Origin: Acorus gramineus
Lineage: Eukaryota; Streptophyta; Magnoliopsida; Acorales; Acoraceae
NCBI GenBank assembly: GCA_030737835.1
Contig: CM060855.1
Coordinates: forward strand, 17,417,278-17,481,277
DNA length: 64,000 bases
Reading direction: 5' to 3'
In this document: piece by piece, positions 1-10,085 of the stretch
Layout: the number at the start of each line of letters is the position of its first letter
Position numbering within the stretch: position 1 is the stretch's first letter
The notes under the pieces: generated by a model
Told to the model about the DNA's origin: nothing
Seen by the model: only the letters and a program-made list of their open reading frames with translations
Database searches by the model: none
Made by a program: the position numbers and the translations under genes

Positions 1-702
1 TCGTTGTCTAGGATATATTATTGTATGTATATGTTCTCATTTCGATCTGTATACTTTAGAAATGAAACAAATTTTCTTTTTGTGTTTATCTTTTTAAGTT
101 ATTATATAATTTGAGTTCAGATGTGATGGAAATTTGTGGTCCTATTCTTACTGATCTCTGTATCATAATTCTTTTATGTTGTCCTTATGTGATGTTCTTT
201 AATTTTTTAAATGCATGCCAGATAAAACATTTATGCATTATAATCATTGAAAAGATATGCATAAATTACTTTGCTTTTTATATCCTTTCTATTTCCTGGA
301 AAACCTTTTTTTCTGTCAAAATTGTAGTTTGGATATTATTTTGCACTAATATCTTTTTGTGCTTTTCAAGCCTTGATAATTATACATCTCTCTCTCTTTG
401 TCTCTCTCTCGTGATTAGATTCCTTGTTGGATCCTTATGAATTTTTTTACTCATGCCATGAAGCTTATTTTCTTTTCTTCCATTCCATGTTGGAATTGAA
501 GTAGTGTCATGTCCCCTTTGTTTTCACATTTTTGCATCTCTTTTTAATGTATAATGGTTTTGTATTTTCCGTATTAATGTATATTGATTTTGTTTTTCTA
601 AAATTTGAAGTTGATCTAATGCAGCATGTTGTAGAACTTTATTGCATTTGTTTGTTTATGATAAATAGAATTTAATGTAATTTTGAATATATTTTTGCAC
701 AG
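1..702. other. AT-rich left margin, probably intron or upstream of the PMD gene
   Basis: No convincing coding exon is visible. There is a short CT/TC microsatellite around 389-411. The stretch ends in a pyrimidine-rich tract and an AG at 701-702, which serves as acceptor for the first visible PMD exon. It is therefore read as the intron before that exon; the gene's true first exon probably lies left of the window. Confidence 0.5.
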
Positions 703-2403
703 GAGCGTTCCGTGTTGAGATGTCGACAGCCTGTTACCCAATTGGATAGTTGGAGTTTGGATGACGAGTCCATTGAATTCATGAATATAATCAGGGGGAG
801 TGGTCTCCTACCATTGGTTCAATGGAGCTTCAAAACAGTAAATTGTCATTTAATTTCTGCAATGGTTGAGAGGTGGCACCCAGAAACAAACACATTCCAT
901 CTACCATTCGGGGAAATGGGCATCTCCTTGGACGATGTAGATCAGATCGTAGGTATTCCAGTAATGGGTCGTGCAGTGTCCAAGCCAGTCATTATAAAGA
1001 CAGAAGAAGTTGTGAAATTAGTTCACAGAGCACTTCACCTCAATCCCACTGACATTTCTGTTGAATTGGAAACATTCAATGGAAGATCAGTCAGATTGTC
1101 TTGGCTGAAGGACAATCTGGCTAAGAAGACCAGTTCAATGCCCACGCATAGCATTGAGTGTGCTGTTCGAGGATATCTCTTATATCTATTGGGTTGCACC
1201 ATTTTTGCTGATAAGACTGGCACATATGTCTCTGTGGAGTATCTTCAGTATCTTGAGGATCTAGACAAGGTAAAGGAATATGCTTGGGGCGCAGCTACTT
1301 TAGTTCACTTGTATCGTCAACTCGGGATGGCATCAAGGGCAAAGTGCAAATCAATTTCTGGTTACCTCACTTTAATTCAGGTATTATTAACTTATATCTT
1401 AAATTTCTATAACAACATTATATTAACATAAATGATCATTTGCGTAATTGATTTCATGAATATAGGCATGGGTGTACGAACACTTTCCTGTTCTCAGGCC
1501 AGGAGATGAGATTCGTGTACAGGGAATTGCCTCGAATGGCTCTATGGAAGGACTGTAGAAATAATCCTGGATTGCAGAAGAACAACGTTGTTCTCATAAG
1601 GGAAATGTTTGATTCATTGGAAGCAGAACAGGTATTATATTTTATTGTAAATGCAAAATAAAAGTGGGTAGTTATTATTTCTTTAACTTCCCCAATTTTA
1701 TACATTTCGTAGATTGATTTCAATCCATACCTGCCCACACGTGATCGTTCTCCATTACAAGATTTTGCGTTCTTCAAAGGTTGTCTGGTCGCCAATAGGA
1801 TTTCTGAGCCATATATGCCAGATAGATACCTCCGACAGCTTGGTCATGTCCAATCCATCCCAGGAGAGCCGATTCAACCCATTGGAAAGACAAGAAGATC
1901 ACGCTTAGCTAGCAGTTACCGAGTGACATATGGAAGTAATGTCACTCAAATGGAGCAGTGGGAGGACGTACTTTTAGGTCTGAGAACAAGAGGCCACCAG
2001 AATATCAAGCAATGGGACACAGTGTCAAATTATATGGGGTGGTTCAGAAGAGTTAGCCACCCTTCTATATCAAAGCCAGAGAGTAGAAAATTTTTTAGGT
2101 ATAGTGGGAATTTGGGTTCTACCACACCACAAGAGGATTGGGTAAGTATGATTCTCATTTATAAATAAATGATAAAATCTAATAGCTTTATTAACGCATT
2201 AATGTTTCTTTCTTGTGTAGCGAACTCATATATCACAATACTTGCAACCACTCGCACAAGGTCGACATACAGCGAATGTTTGGCAAAGGCACATGCAAAA
2301 TGTATTGGATTATTGTCAAGACAATGTACCACTTCCGTCGTCGTCAGGTCCCCCAAAGTCACCGACTAGAGATCGTCGTTCTAAGAGGTTGAACGACAAT
2401 TGA
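703..2403 (+). CDS. Plant mobile domain (PMD) protein, MAIN-like, 5'-partial, with a probable frameshift
   Basis: Four exons can be read: 703-1380, 1466-1631, 1713-2141 and 2221-2403, all with GT-AG borders and a TGA stop at 2401-2403. The first visible exon follows an AG acceptor and opens with ERSVLRCRQPV, so the start codon is probably upstream and outside the window. Family marks are LDSWSLDDESIEFMNIIRGSG, then HLPFGEMGISLDDV (the aminotransferase-like PMD core), then AWVYEHFPVLRPGDE and later VTQMEQWEDVL. These are typical of plant-mobile-domain proteins (MAIN/MAIL1 and transposon-borne relatives), a family tied to silencing and to MULEs. Exon 2 is 166 nt where neighbours need a multiple of three. 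The frame reading AWVYEHFPVLRPGDE must shift to reach RFVYRELPRMALWKDC, which points to an indel near 1505-1515. The C-terminus is basic (SPTRDRRSKRLNDN). The gene faces the MULE-OTU gene. The family call is firm; integrity is doubtful. Confidence 0.8.
1505..1520 (+). other. Frameshift site in PMD exon 2
   Basis: The sequence reads GGAGATGAGATTCGTG. The upstream frame gives PGDEIRV and soon hits a stop; the downstream frame gives RFVYRELPRM. A tandem GATGA (PGDEMRFVY) would restore the frame, so loss of one 5-bp GATGA unit by slippage is the simplest explanation. A sequencing error is the other possibility. Confidence 0.55.
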
Positions 2404-2560
2404 TATATAATTGGAGCTTATAGATTCAACAAATCATTTTGCTTTTTCATCGATTTGTTGAAATGGATGTTTATTTAAGTAACAACAATGAACAAATCAG
2501 TTGTGTATTATATGGTTTTTGTAGGATCACTTGTTCAAAGTGAATAACTATCTTAGATTA

Positions 2561-2812
2561 AACAGTGTGGATGTTTATTTGAATGGTGGTATCTATGGTT
2601 TTGAATGCAAGTATCTTATTAAAAACAGTGTGGATGTTTATTTGAATGGTGGTATTGATGGTTTTGAATGCAAGTATTTTACTTTAAACAGTGTGGATGT
2701 TTATTTGAATGGTGGTATTGATGGTTTTGGATGCAAGTATCTTACTTTAAACAGTGGACTTGTTTATTTGAATGGTGGTATCGATGGTTTCCATTGCAAG
2801 TATATCATTGAT
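2561..2812 (+). repeat. 63-bp tandem repeat, four copies
   Basis: Units start at about 2561, 2624, 2687 and 2750, each opening AACAGTGTGGATGTTTATTT or a close variant. The unit length is a multiple of three, so an open frame of 21-residue repeats (core VDVYLNGG) runs through 2531-2845. It lies just after the PMD stop, has no splice link to it and shows no other coding sign, so it is treated as a minisatellite. It merges on the right into the ~90-bp palindrome array. Confidence 0.85.
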
Positions 2813-4250
2813 TTTTCTGTTTCCATCGACTTGAGTATTGTCTAGGAAGTTTAAAAAGTTAGACACTGAATATGTCTAACCCATTTCAGAAAGTATGTCA
2901 TTGATTTTTCTATTTCCATCGACTTGCGTATTGTCTAGGAAACATAAAAACTTAGACACTGAATATGTCAAACCCATTCCAGAACCTATGGCATATTTTT
3001 CTGTTTCCATCGACTTGAGTATTGTCTAGGAAGTTTAAAAAGTTAGACACTGAATATGTCTAACCCATTCCAGAAAGTATGTCATTGATTTTTCTGTTTC
3101 CATCGACTTGCGTTGTCTAGGAAAGTTTAAAACTTAGACACTGAATATGTCTAACCCATTCCAGAACCTATGGATTATTTTTCTGTTTCCATAGACAAAA
3201 GCATTGTCTAGAAAAAAACTTAGACACTGAATATGTCTAACCCATTCCAGAACCTATGGAATTTTTCTGTTTTCATAGACAATATTGTCTAGAAATTTAA
3301 ACTTAGACACTAAATATGTCTAACCCATTCCAGAACCTATGGAATATTTTTCTGTTTCCATAGACAGAACCATTGTCTAGTAAAGTTCTAAACTTAGACA
3401 CTGAATATGTCTAATCCATTCCAGAACCTATGGATTATTTTTCTGTTTTCATAGACAAAATAATTGTCTATAATATTTGAAAACTTAGACATTATATATG
3501 TCTAACCGGTTCCAGAACCTATAGATTCTTTTTCTGTTTCTATAGACAAAATATTTGTCTAGGATATTTGCAAAATTAGACACTGAATATGTCTAACTCA
3601 TTCCAGAACCTATGAATTATTTTTCTGTTTCTATAGACATCAGAATTGTCTAGTAAATTTGTAAATTTAGACACGAAATATGTCTAACCCATTCCAGAAC
3701 CTATGGATTGATTCTTCTGTTTTCTTAGACAGAATCATTGTCTAAAAAATGTGAAAACATAGACAGTTAATATGTCTAACCCATTCCAGAACCAATAGAT
3801 TATTTTTCAGTTTCCATAGACATAAATATTGTCTAGTAAATGTGACATATTAGACATTTCGTATGTCTAACCCATTCCAGAATGTGATGGATTATTTTTC
3901 TGTTTTCATAGACATAAAAATTGTCTAGTGTATCCACCAAACATAGACAACGCGTATGTCTAACCCATTCCAGAACCTATGGATTTATTTTTCTGTTTCT
4001 GTAGACAGGATGATTGTCTAAAATATGTAACAACCTAGACATTGTGTTTGTCTAACCCATTCCAGAACCTATGGATTTTCATACTTTTTCCATCGACAAT
4101 CATAGTGTATATCTTTTAATAATTCATAGACAGTATGGGTGTCTAACTCATTCCAGAACCTATGGATTAATTCTTCTGTTCTCCTCGACATAAGGGATGT
4201 CTAGTAAATATTATACGTGTAGACATTCAGTGTGTCTACACGTCCAGAAA
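2813..4250. repeat. Array of ~16 units of ~90 bp, each with two TAGACA-N7-TGTCTA palindromes
   Basis: Each unit contains CCATTCCAGAACCTATGGAT, a T-rich stretch (TTTTTCTGTTTCCA), palindrome 1 (TAGACA-N7-TGTCTA), about 10-15 variable bases, and palindrome 2 (again TAGACA-N7-TGTCTA). The hexamer arms and the 7-nt spacing stay fixed while spacer bases change from unit to unit; palindrome 2 spacers include CTGAATA, TTATATA, CGAAATA, TTTCGTA, ACGCGTA and TTGTGTT. One palindrome 1 has a 4-nt spacer. The first four units have a diverged left arm (TCGACT) in palindrome 1. Centres alternate at roughly 34 and 57 bp. The array lies between the 3' ends of the convergent PMD and MULE-OTU genes. The pattern suits a protein-binding array, possibly for the transposase, but that is inference. 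Confidence 0.9.
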
Positions 4251-4572
4251 TATAGGTTTGTGTGTCTTTAGAGATAACTTTTTCTTTCATTAATGCAATG
4301 GAGTCAATGTCAAATTCCCACCATAATATAACATCAAACACAAATTCCCAAACTTTCTACTATAAGATATTCAGAACAGTGGGCAGACCTTACCCACCTA
4401 TTACATACAAAATGAACACTTTCTAATTTGGAGCTAACCTACCTATTACATACAAAATGAATGACTGTTGTCATATACAAAAGATATACAGCTCCACAAT
4501 ATAAACACAAACATCTCTATGTAAGACTTAACAAAAATACGGTCTTACACAAAATGTGATGGTTTTTTGTAG
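4251..4572 (-). other. 3' flank of the MULE-OTU gene
   Basis: AT-rich sequence between the palindrome array and the MULE stop codon, probably 3' untranslated region on the minus strand. It contains a small direct repeat, ACCTATTACATACAAAATGAA, near 4398 and again near 4439. No coding frame is seen. Confidence 0.5.
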
Positions 4573-7484
4573 CTAAACAAGGTCCACGACGTCGACCAAA
4601 GCAACATTGCTACCAGCTAGACTTCTGAATACCTCCATTCGACTGATGTACGGCGTCACCCAAGAGCTCGCGCTGTCCAAATGGAATCTTTCCCAAGTCG
4701 TTGTAACTGGAGGTAAAGGAGCATCCGGAGTTAACTCCAAACCTTGAAAATGGCAGCCTCCAACATAACCAATACATAGGATCCGGTGTGAAGATGCAGG
4801 AGGTGGAGGATCTCTTATTGGAAAAAAAGTCAAACATTGATTCATAGATATGAGTACAACTACAATTTTGTAATATGATGAGATGACATAACCCATTTCG
4901 GGCATTGTCATCCAGTGCTCCCTGCCTGCAATTGAAGTTTGACATCGTAGACTCCTCTTTACCTCCTCTACACGGTCCAACCCATAGAACACTAAGTTGT
5001 ATTCATCTGGGTGTTGCTCAATCTCCAAAAGAAGATCATTCCTGACATCACGCCAACCTTCATTCGACATCCCCAGAAATGCAGCAACCACTCGATACCC
5101 GCAGTGGCCATCTCCGGGTACGTCACGAATGTCAACTATAAAAGGAGACAAGAAATCTGGAAATTCATTCTTATATTTATTGCACCCGATGAACCGATGA
5201 CAAAGAAGTCTTGATCGTTGCACATCTATCTTGGATTGCTTAGTAAGTGGTCGATTCTTCATTTGCGAGTGTGCAGGAGGAAACGCTTCTGAAGCAATGG
5301 ATCTCTCAACTGATTGAAGAACATATTCAAAACCACTTGGATTTCTCTTGGTTGACTCCTCTTCGATGGCCTTAGCCCTTTTCTTTCCATTTTTCTTACG
5401 GCCCCTAGTGTTCACTTTGACAGTGGGCTCTAATAAGAGTGTCGCAGCCGGGTCACTCAACTTTTTTAGACTTTTTTTTATTTCCTTTCTTTGGACCATA
5501 TTCCCAGTTGTGAACCGTTTCATGAGTAGTTCAATCTCTGGCGCAATATCAACCACATCGGAATAGTCTTCAATGAATGGAGTCATACAGAGTTTACGCC
5601 AAAATGGATGGATGACCGATAGAGGAATTGGACAACTCTTATGCCTGTATTCAGCAATCTTGTGTGCACATGGTAGACCACAAGTTGTATGGATCACATG
5701 GTTGCATATATTATTGTTCGGACCAACCCCATCACTAGCATGCACCTCATGCTCGATCTTTTGAAGGGCGTATATGGAAACCACACCAATGAGATCCTGA
5801 AACAGGAAGCCTCGATACTTATGGGGAATCTTCGTAAGGCTCTCCTCGAGCGAGGCACGAATGTCAGAAATCTGTAACTCCAACAAGTTGTGAATTGTCT
5901 GCCATGAATTTACAAAATTCTGAATAGATGTGCCCAAATACTTCTTTAGCTTTGCATGATGACCCTCAACACGATTAGTGGTACTGTTATCGAGGTGCAT
6001 GTGTCTATTAGTCCATGCAGACACAAATCTTTCTTTATGCTTGTCCAACCACGTGGCCCGAATGTAGGAGATAACATGTGGATAATTTTCAAACTCATTT
6101 GCAAAAAAAGTCAATTTTCTTGTGTAATCTTCTTCGCTTGAAGCCCTCATCACTTGGGACCATGCATCCATAAAGTTTTTCCATGCTTCTTCGGAGAATG
6201 CTTTTTTGCAATTTTTCACAATGTTCTTCTCAATATGCCAACGACATAAGAAATTCATAGTGTTTGGAAAGACTACAGAAATAGCCTTCATCAGTCCGAG
6301 CTCGTGGTCAGTGATTATGACCTTTGGAGGGGGGGATTCATCAAAAAGTGTTTTGAAGCACTCCAACGCCCATGCGAAGTTATCTTCTTTCTCCGCTCTC
6401 AAGTATACAAAGGCGGCAGCAAACGTCTTCCCAGTCGATGTGATTCCAACTATTTCGAGGAGGGGCAATCTATATCGGTTTGTCTTGTAAGTGCAATCCA
6501 TTATAAAGACAAGCGGAAATGCTCTAATAAGCTGTATGGATGTAGGATGAGCAAAAAAAATGTCAGACACCACCTCACCCTCTGCCTCCATTCGATGTCG
6601 CTCAATATACCCATGCTCGTATATCAACTTCATCAGTTGTTGCATGTTTGTACGACCACAAGTTTCTTGAATACGCAACTTCGTCCGTGCATTATATATG
6701 TTTCTTATTGAGCTAACATTAGTAGGATCTCGACTCTTCAAGTGGGTTAGGATGTCCCGAGGACGCATGCCACTCACAGACATGCCTTGTAATACAGAAT
6801 ACTCTTCGTCTAGCAATTTTCCAGCATATGAATGACCCTCAAAATCCTGGATGAGGGGGTGATTGTGTATACCACAAATGACTCTTGAAAACCATTTCCC
6901 AGAATTTTCAATTGCCCTCAATTTAAATGGACACCCACATTTTTTTGATCCGGTTTGACGCTTCACTATGATTTTTTTGTCTACAAATCTGATCCTTGGT
7001 CGCGTGTCAAACTTGCCCCCTCTTTCACATATTAAATCAACGCGTGCTGGCCTACGATGACTTGTAACTTCTGAGCGGCCAATCACCACAATCACCCCAA
7101 CATTCCTGCCGATTCTCTTCATCCAATCGATTAATTCCGTTCGATTATCAAACCCCTAAAAAAAAAAGAAGATGATCGTTAGTGTCTTTACCCTAAAGAC
7201 TGTATATGTACATTTGAGGAGAATATGAGACTACATAATTAAATGACACAAATTACCATAGATGTTGTGAAAGGTTCCGTGGTGTCTACATTGGGATTAG
7301 CCTCGGCCGGGATGACCTCTTTGATGGGGATACTCTCCTCCTCCCCCGGAATGTAATCATCTACATTTAAATTTAATTGTACTATTGACCTCTGCACATA
7401 TAATACACATATTAACATATAAATATTTCATCAAATATATGTAACTATACATTTAGAAGCACAAAGACTGACCTCACTGCTCAT
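4573..7484 (-). CDS. Mutator-like transposase with C-terminal OTU cysteine-protease domain
   Basis: Three coding exons on the minus strand: 7484-7473 (MSSE), 7391-7257 (45 codons, acidic, includes DDYIPGEEES) and 7155-4573. All junctions are GT-AG in phase 0, giving 909 aa. Order of domains: FAR1/GCM-like zinc region (about residues 121-150, KKCGCPFKLRA ... GIHNHPL); MULE transposase core with DDE candidates D269 (MDCTYKTN), D332 (ITDHELGL) and E446 (RVEGHH), plus the CRWHIEKN motif; SWIM-like zinc finger at about 533-547 (CNHVIHTTCGLPCAH, with His or Cys481-equivalent in place of the usual second Cys); basic linker (GRKKNGKKRAK); and an OTU domain at about 725-865 with DVPGDGHCGYR (Asp/Cys pair) and the His in GGCHFQGLEL. 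The DDE core would act on DNA in the nucleus. OTU enzymes cleave ubiquitin-like modifiers; its role in plant MULEs is unclear. No stop or frameshift is seen. A domesticated FAR1-like regulator cannot be excluded. Confidence 0.9.
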
Positions 7485-8214
7485 TCCTATATAGTTGAAG
7501 ATATTTGAAAAAAAACTTTCTGATGCTACCAAATCGAATGGAATACCTATAACAATATTGAGTTAGTAAACATAGTAATTTATGCTAATAAAAACAACAA
7601 TGATGAAAATCAAACAAATATATACTTTAAAAAACCAAACGGTCACCACCATCCCCCAAATCATCACCAACAATACATACCACAACTAACCCTAGAAGAA
7701 CCCACAACTTTGTTCATCACCACAAAGTCACAATTCTCACCAACACCACCAACAACAAGCACACTTTGAAATGTATCACAACGATAAACAAAACAAATTT
7801 TAAAAAAATTACCATTATGAACAATAAACCCTAAATATACCAACACTACATCAATCAATACAATAACCATGATCAATGCCACCTGACAAACACAAGAAAA
7901 AAAAGAAGAAGCAAAGATTCAAAAGAAGAATGGATTATCACCTTTTTTGGAGTGAAATCTTTTCTTTGAGCTAAGGCATCATAAACTAACTCAATGAAGA
8001 TGACGATCGTTGCCGGAGTGTCGTTGGAGGTGGAACAAACGGTGAGTCTCAGCTGATTATTGAGAAAACCGGGCGCAATTGCCGCACAAGGTGGTATGAA
8101 CGCGAGAAGAGAGAAAGGGCGGGTAAGGATTATGTGTGTTTTGATTTGGGTAGTGGGCTTGTCCAAGCTAAATTGATAGGGTGGTGGCAGATAGAAGGTG
8201 GTGCTCTTAATCAT
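7485..8214 (-). promoter_or_regulatory. 5' leader and promoter region of the MULE-OTU gene
   Basis: The coding start exon extends upstream as leader to about 7546, after an AG acceptor. A donor (AAG|GTGATA) at 7941/7940 suggests a further leader exon from about 8200 to 7942. That exon is open (residues such as TPATIVIFIELVYDALAQRK), but its phase does not match the next exon, so I treat it as untranslated. No TATA box was fixed. Confidence 0.4.
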
Positions 8215-8315
8215 TATTTTTTAGAAATGTTTGAATACCTTTGGTTAGAGGAGGTGGTGCCTAAAGTATCTTAGGTGGTGGCAATATCTTTGCCCAAAGT
8301 GAAAATTACCCTTAA
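8215..8315. mobile_element. Possible right terminus of the MULE
   Basis: Read on the minus strand from about 8315, the sequence contains GGGTAATTTTCACTTTGGGC followed by GATATTGCCACCACC and more GGTGG/CCACC motifs. Many plant DNA elements begin with GGG and an A/T run, and MuDR-type promoters lie next to the termini. The matching left end would be outside the window, so no inverted repeat or target duplication can be shown. Confidence 0.25.
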
Positions 8316-9280
8316 ATTTATTATCATCCAATTTTTTTTTAAAAAAAGTAAAAATAATATTTTTTTATTGGAGTAAAATTAAGAAGTTAAATAACAAAGA
8401 TGAAGATTTAAAAAAGAAGATTATTTTTTTTAATTCAACTAAAAGTTGGAGTTGGAGGAAAAAAAATATCATATTAGAAGGAAATATTGAGATAAAGGAA
8501 AAAAAGAGATGTTAAAAATTTGGGTAAATATTTAAGTCTTCTATGATTTGAGTAAGATATTCGAGATGGGTTACGTTTGTGTTCCCAAAAGCATATATTT
8601 GAGGCATTGGGGATCTCTACAAAAATACTTTGTCACAGCAAGCACATGCGGCTGATGTCCTCAACGCGAAGAGTTATTTGGATTTGGGTTCTCGTGTTTT
8701 GCTGCATTGACGTCACATATGCAGAAAGAAAGGCCATCTAAACGGACCCTTAATATAAATTCTAAGACCAATGCCAACCTTTCTCTGAAAAAACAAAATC
8801 AGAAGAAAAATATAGGTTTAAGATACGATGAGTTTTAATAATTTTAAGGATAAAAATTATAAAAACACTTAAGAAAGATTAAAAAACACTCATAATTAAA
8901 AATATATTAATTTTCATCCACGCACCTGTAAATAAAGTTTTATTTGAACCGGTTTTCTTAAACAACACTCTCATTTTTTTCAATTCATTTATATGCGTTA
9001 TAATATGTCATATTATATAATGAAAATAATAATATTATAAAATAAATCTTTAATAAAATTTGTTTTGGAATTACAATTTAAAAGAATATGTTACAAATAA
9101 AAAAAAGGATTAAAAGACAACATCCTTTTGAGGGGCATATTAAAAATAACAAATCCTTGAAATATTTGGACAAAACATGATTATTTTAGGGTATGTATGA
9201 CAAAAAAAAAAAAAAAAAAAAAATTATATTAAAAAATATTTTATGAGACTGAGTGAATATAAATATGATATTATCTAATT

Positions 9281-9311
<31 letters not shown>

Positions 9312-9380
9312 GCATGCACGGATATACATACGGAGAAAAAAATATTGGTTTTCAAATTAATTAAAGGATAAAAATGTAGA
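8316..9380. other. AT-rich intergenic stretch
   Basis: No gene seen. It includes a perfect TGACGTCA palindrome (bZIP-type box) at 8708-8715, a poly(A) run near 9200-9222 and a TA microsatellite. It may hold the promoter of the kinase gene starting at 9542. Confidence 0.5.
9281..9306. repeat. (TA)n microsatellite
   Basis: Thirteen uninterrupted TA units; simple sequence only. Confidence 0.95.
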
Positions 9381-9440
9381 GTTGTGCTGTCCGTCCGACC
9401 CATTTATAAATCGCCTCAATATGCTCTCGGCCTATAAAAC

Positions 9441-9500
9441 TCTCTCTCTCCCCCTCTCTCCCTCTCCTCCCATCCCCCCGCTTCTCTCTCTCTCTCGATC
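9441..9500 (+). repeat. CT-rich leader tract upstream of kinase exon 1
   Basis: Nearly pure CT/CCT repeats followed by the ATG of exon 1 at 9542. Such CT tracts are common in plant 5' untranslated regions, so transcription probably starts close by. Confidence 0.7.
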
Positions 9501-9541
9501 GACTGTTTTTGAGAGCTTCGGAGCAAAAAAGATCAAATACA

Positions 9542-9593
9542 ATGGGGATTTCACTATCTCAGAAGGGGTTGTATTGGTGCTGTTCTTCAACAG
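9542..9593 (+). pseudogene. Exon 1 of the P-loop kinase gene (transit peptide start)
   Basis: The ATG at 9542 opens MGISLSQKGLYWCCSSTG with a donor at 9594 (ACAG|GTATT), phase 1. It splices in frame to exon 2 (12513-12637 or its copy at 15770-15894), which continues LSNPKRKRHVNIRC. The joined N-terminus is rich in Ser, Arg and Lys and lacks acids, as in plastid transit peptides. Only the last ~22 bases of this exon were carried into the second copy of the 3.7-kb duplication, so there is one ATG for the whole locus. Confidence 0.6.
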
Positions 9594-10085
9594 GTATTAA
9601 AAACACGTACAATTTTTTCTTCTTTATATTTATTTTTTCATTTCATGTCTGACATAAAACCATTCTAGCATCGATTATTGGTGTTGTTATTGTTATATGT
9701 TTTTTTCTTTTTTTCTTTTTTGATGGTTTGTGTGAAACCATAAAAAAAAAAAAAAAATTGAATCTTTTTGTATTTGAAGGTGATCTCGTTCAATAATTCA
9801 CTCACAATATGAACATATTTGGGTGGATGGTGCTTCTGTTCGTCAACTTAAATCTCCACTCACATTCGTGTTAGGGATTAGAAAACTAGATCTTTCTTTC
9901 TCGTTTGTTGACTTAGCGAAACTAAGAATATTTCATCCCATAGTTGCATTCAATGTCAACCCATTGTTTATAGAAACCCAAAAAATGGATCAGGTTTGAA
10001 TGAAACAAAGGTAAAAAGGAAGAGAAGCAATTGTGAAAAGTCAGGTATTGCTTACCCCATTTTTTTTAAAATTTAGCATTATTTT

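Noticed and set aside
111..440. 109-codon open frame on +
   Set aside because: Rich in Ile/Cys/Phe/Leu from T-rich DNA, no motif, lies in the probable intron before the PMD exon.
2531..2845. 104-codon open frame of 21-residue repeats
   Set aside because: Open because the repeat length is a multiple of three; no splice or start context.
2813..4250. CRISPR array
   Set aside because: Unit and spacer lengths do not fit, the 'spacers' are themselves conserved, and the host is a plant.
4610..6711. Several plus- and minus-strand frames inside the MULE-OTU gene
   Set aside because: They overlap the 861-codon exon, which carries clear DDE, SWIM and OTU motifs.
7873..8214. 113-codon minus frame as a coding first exon of MULE-OTU
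   Set aside because: Its donor phase (0) does not match the next exon, which has a good ATG (MSSE) of its own; kept as leader.
9281..9306. TATA box or origin in the TA run
   Set aside because: Simple microsatellite with no supporting context.
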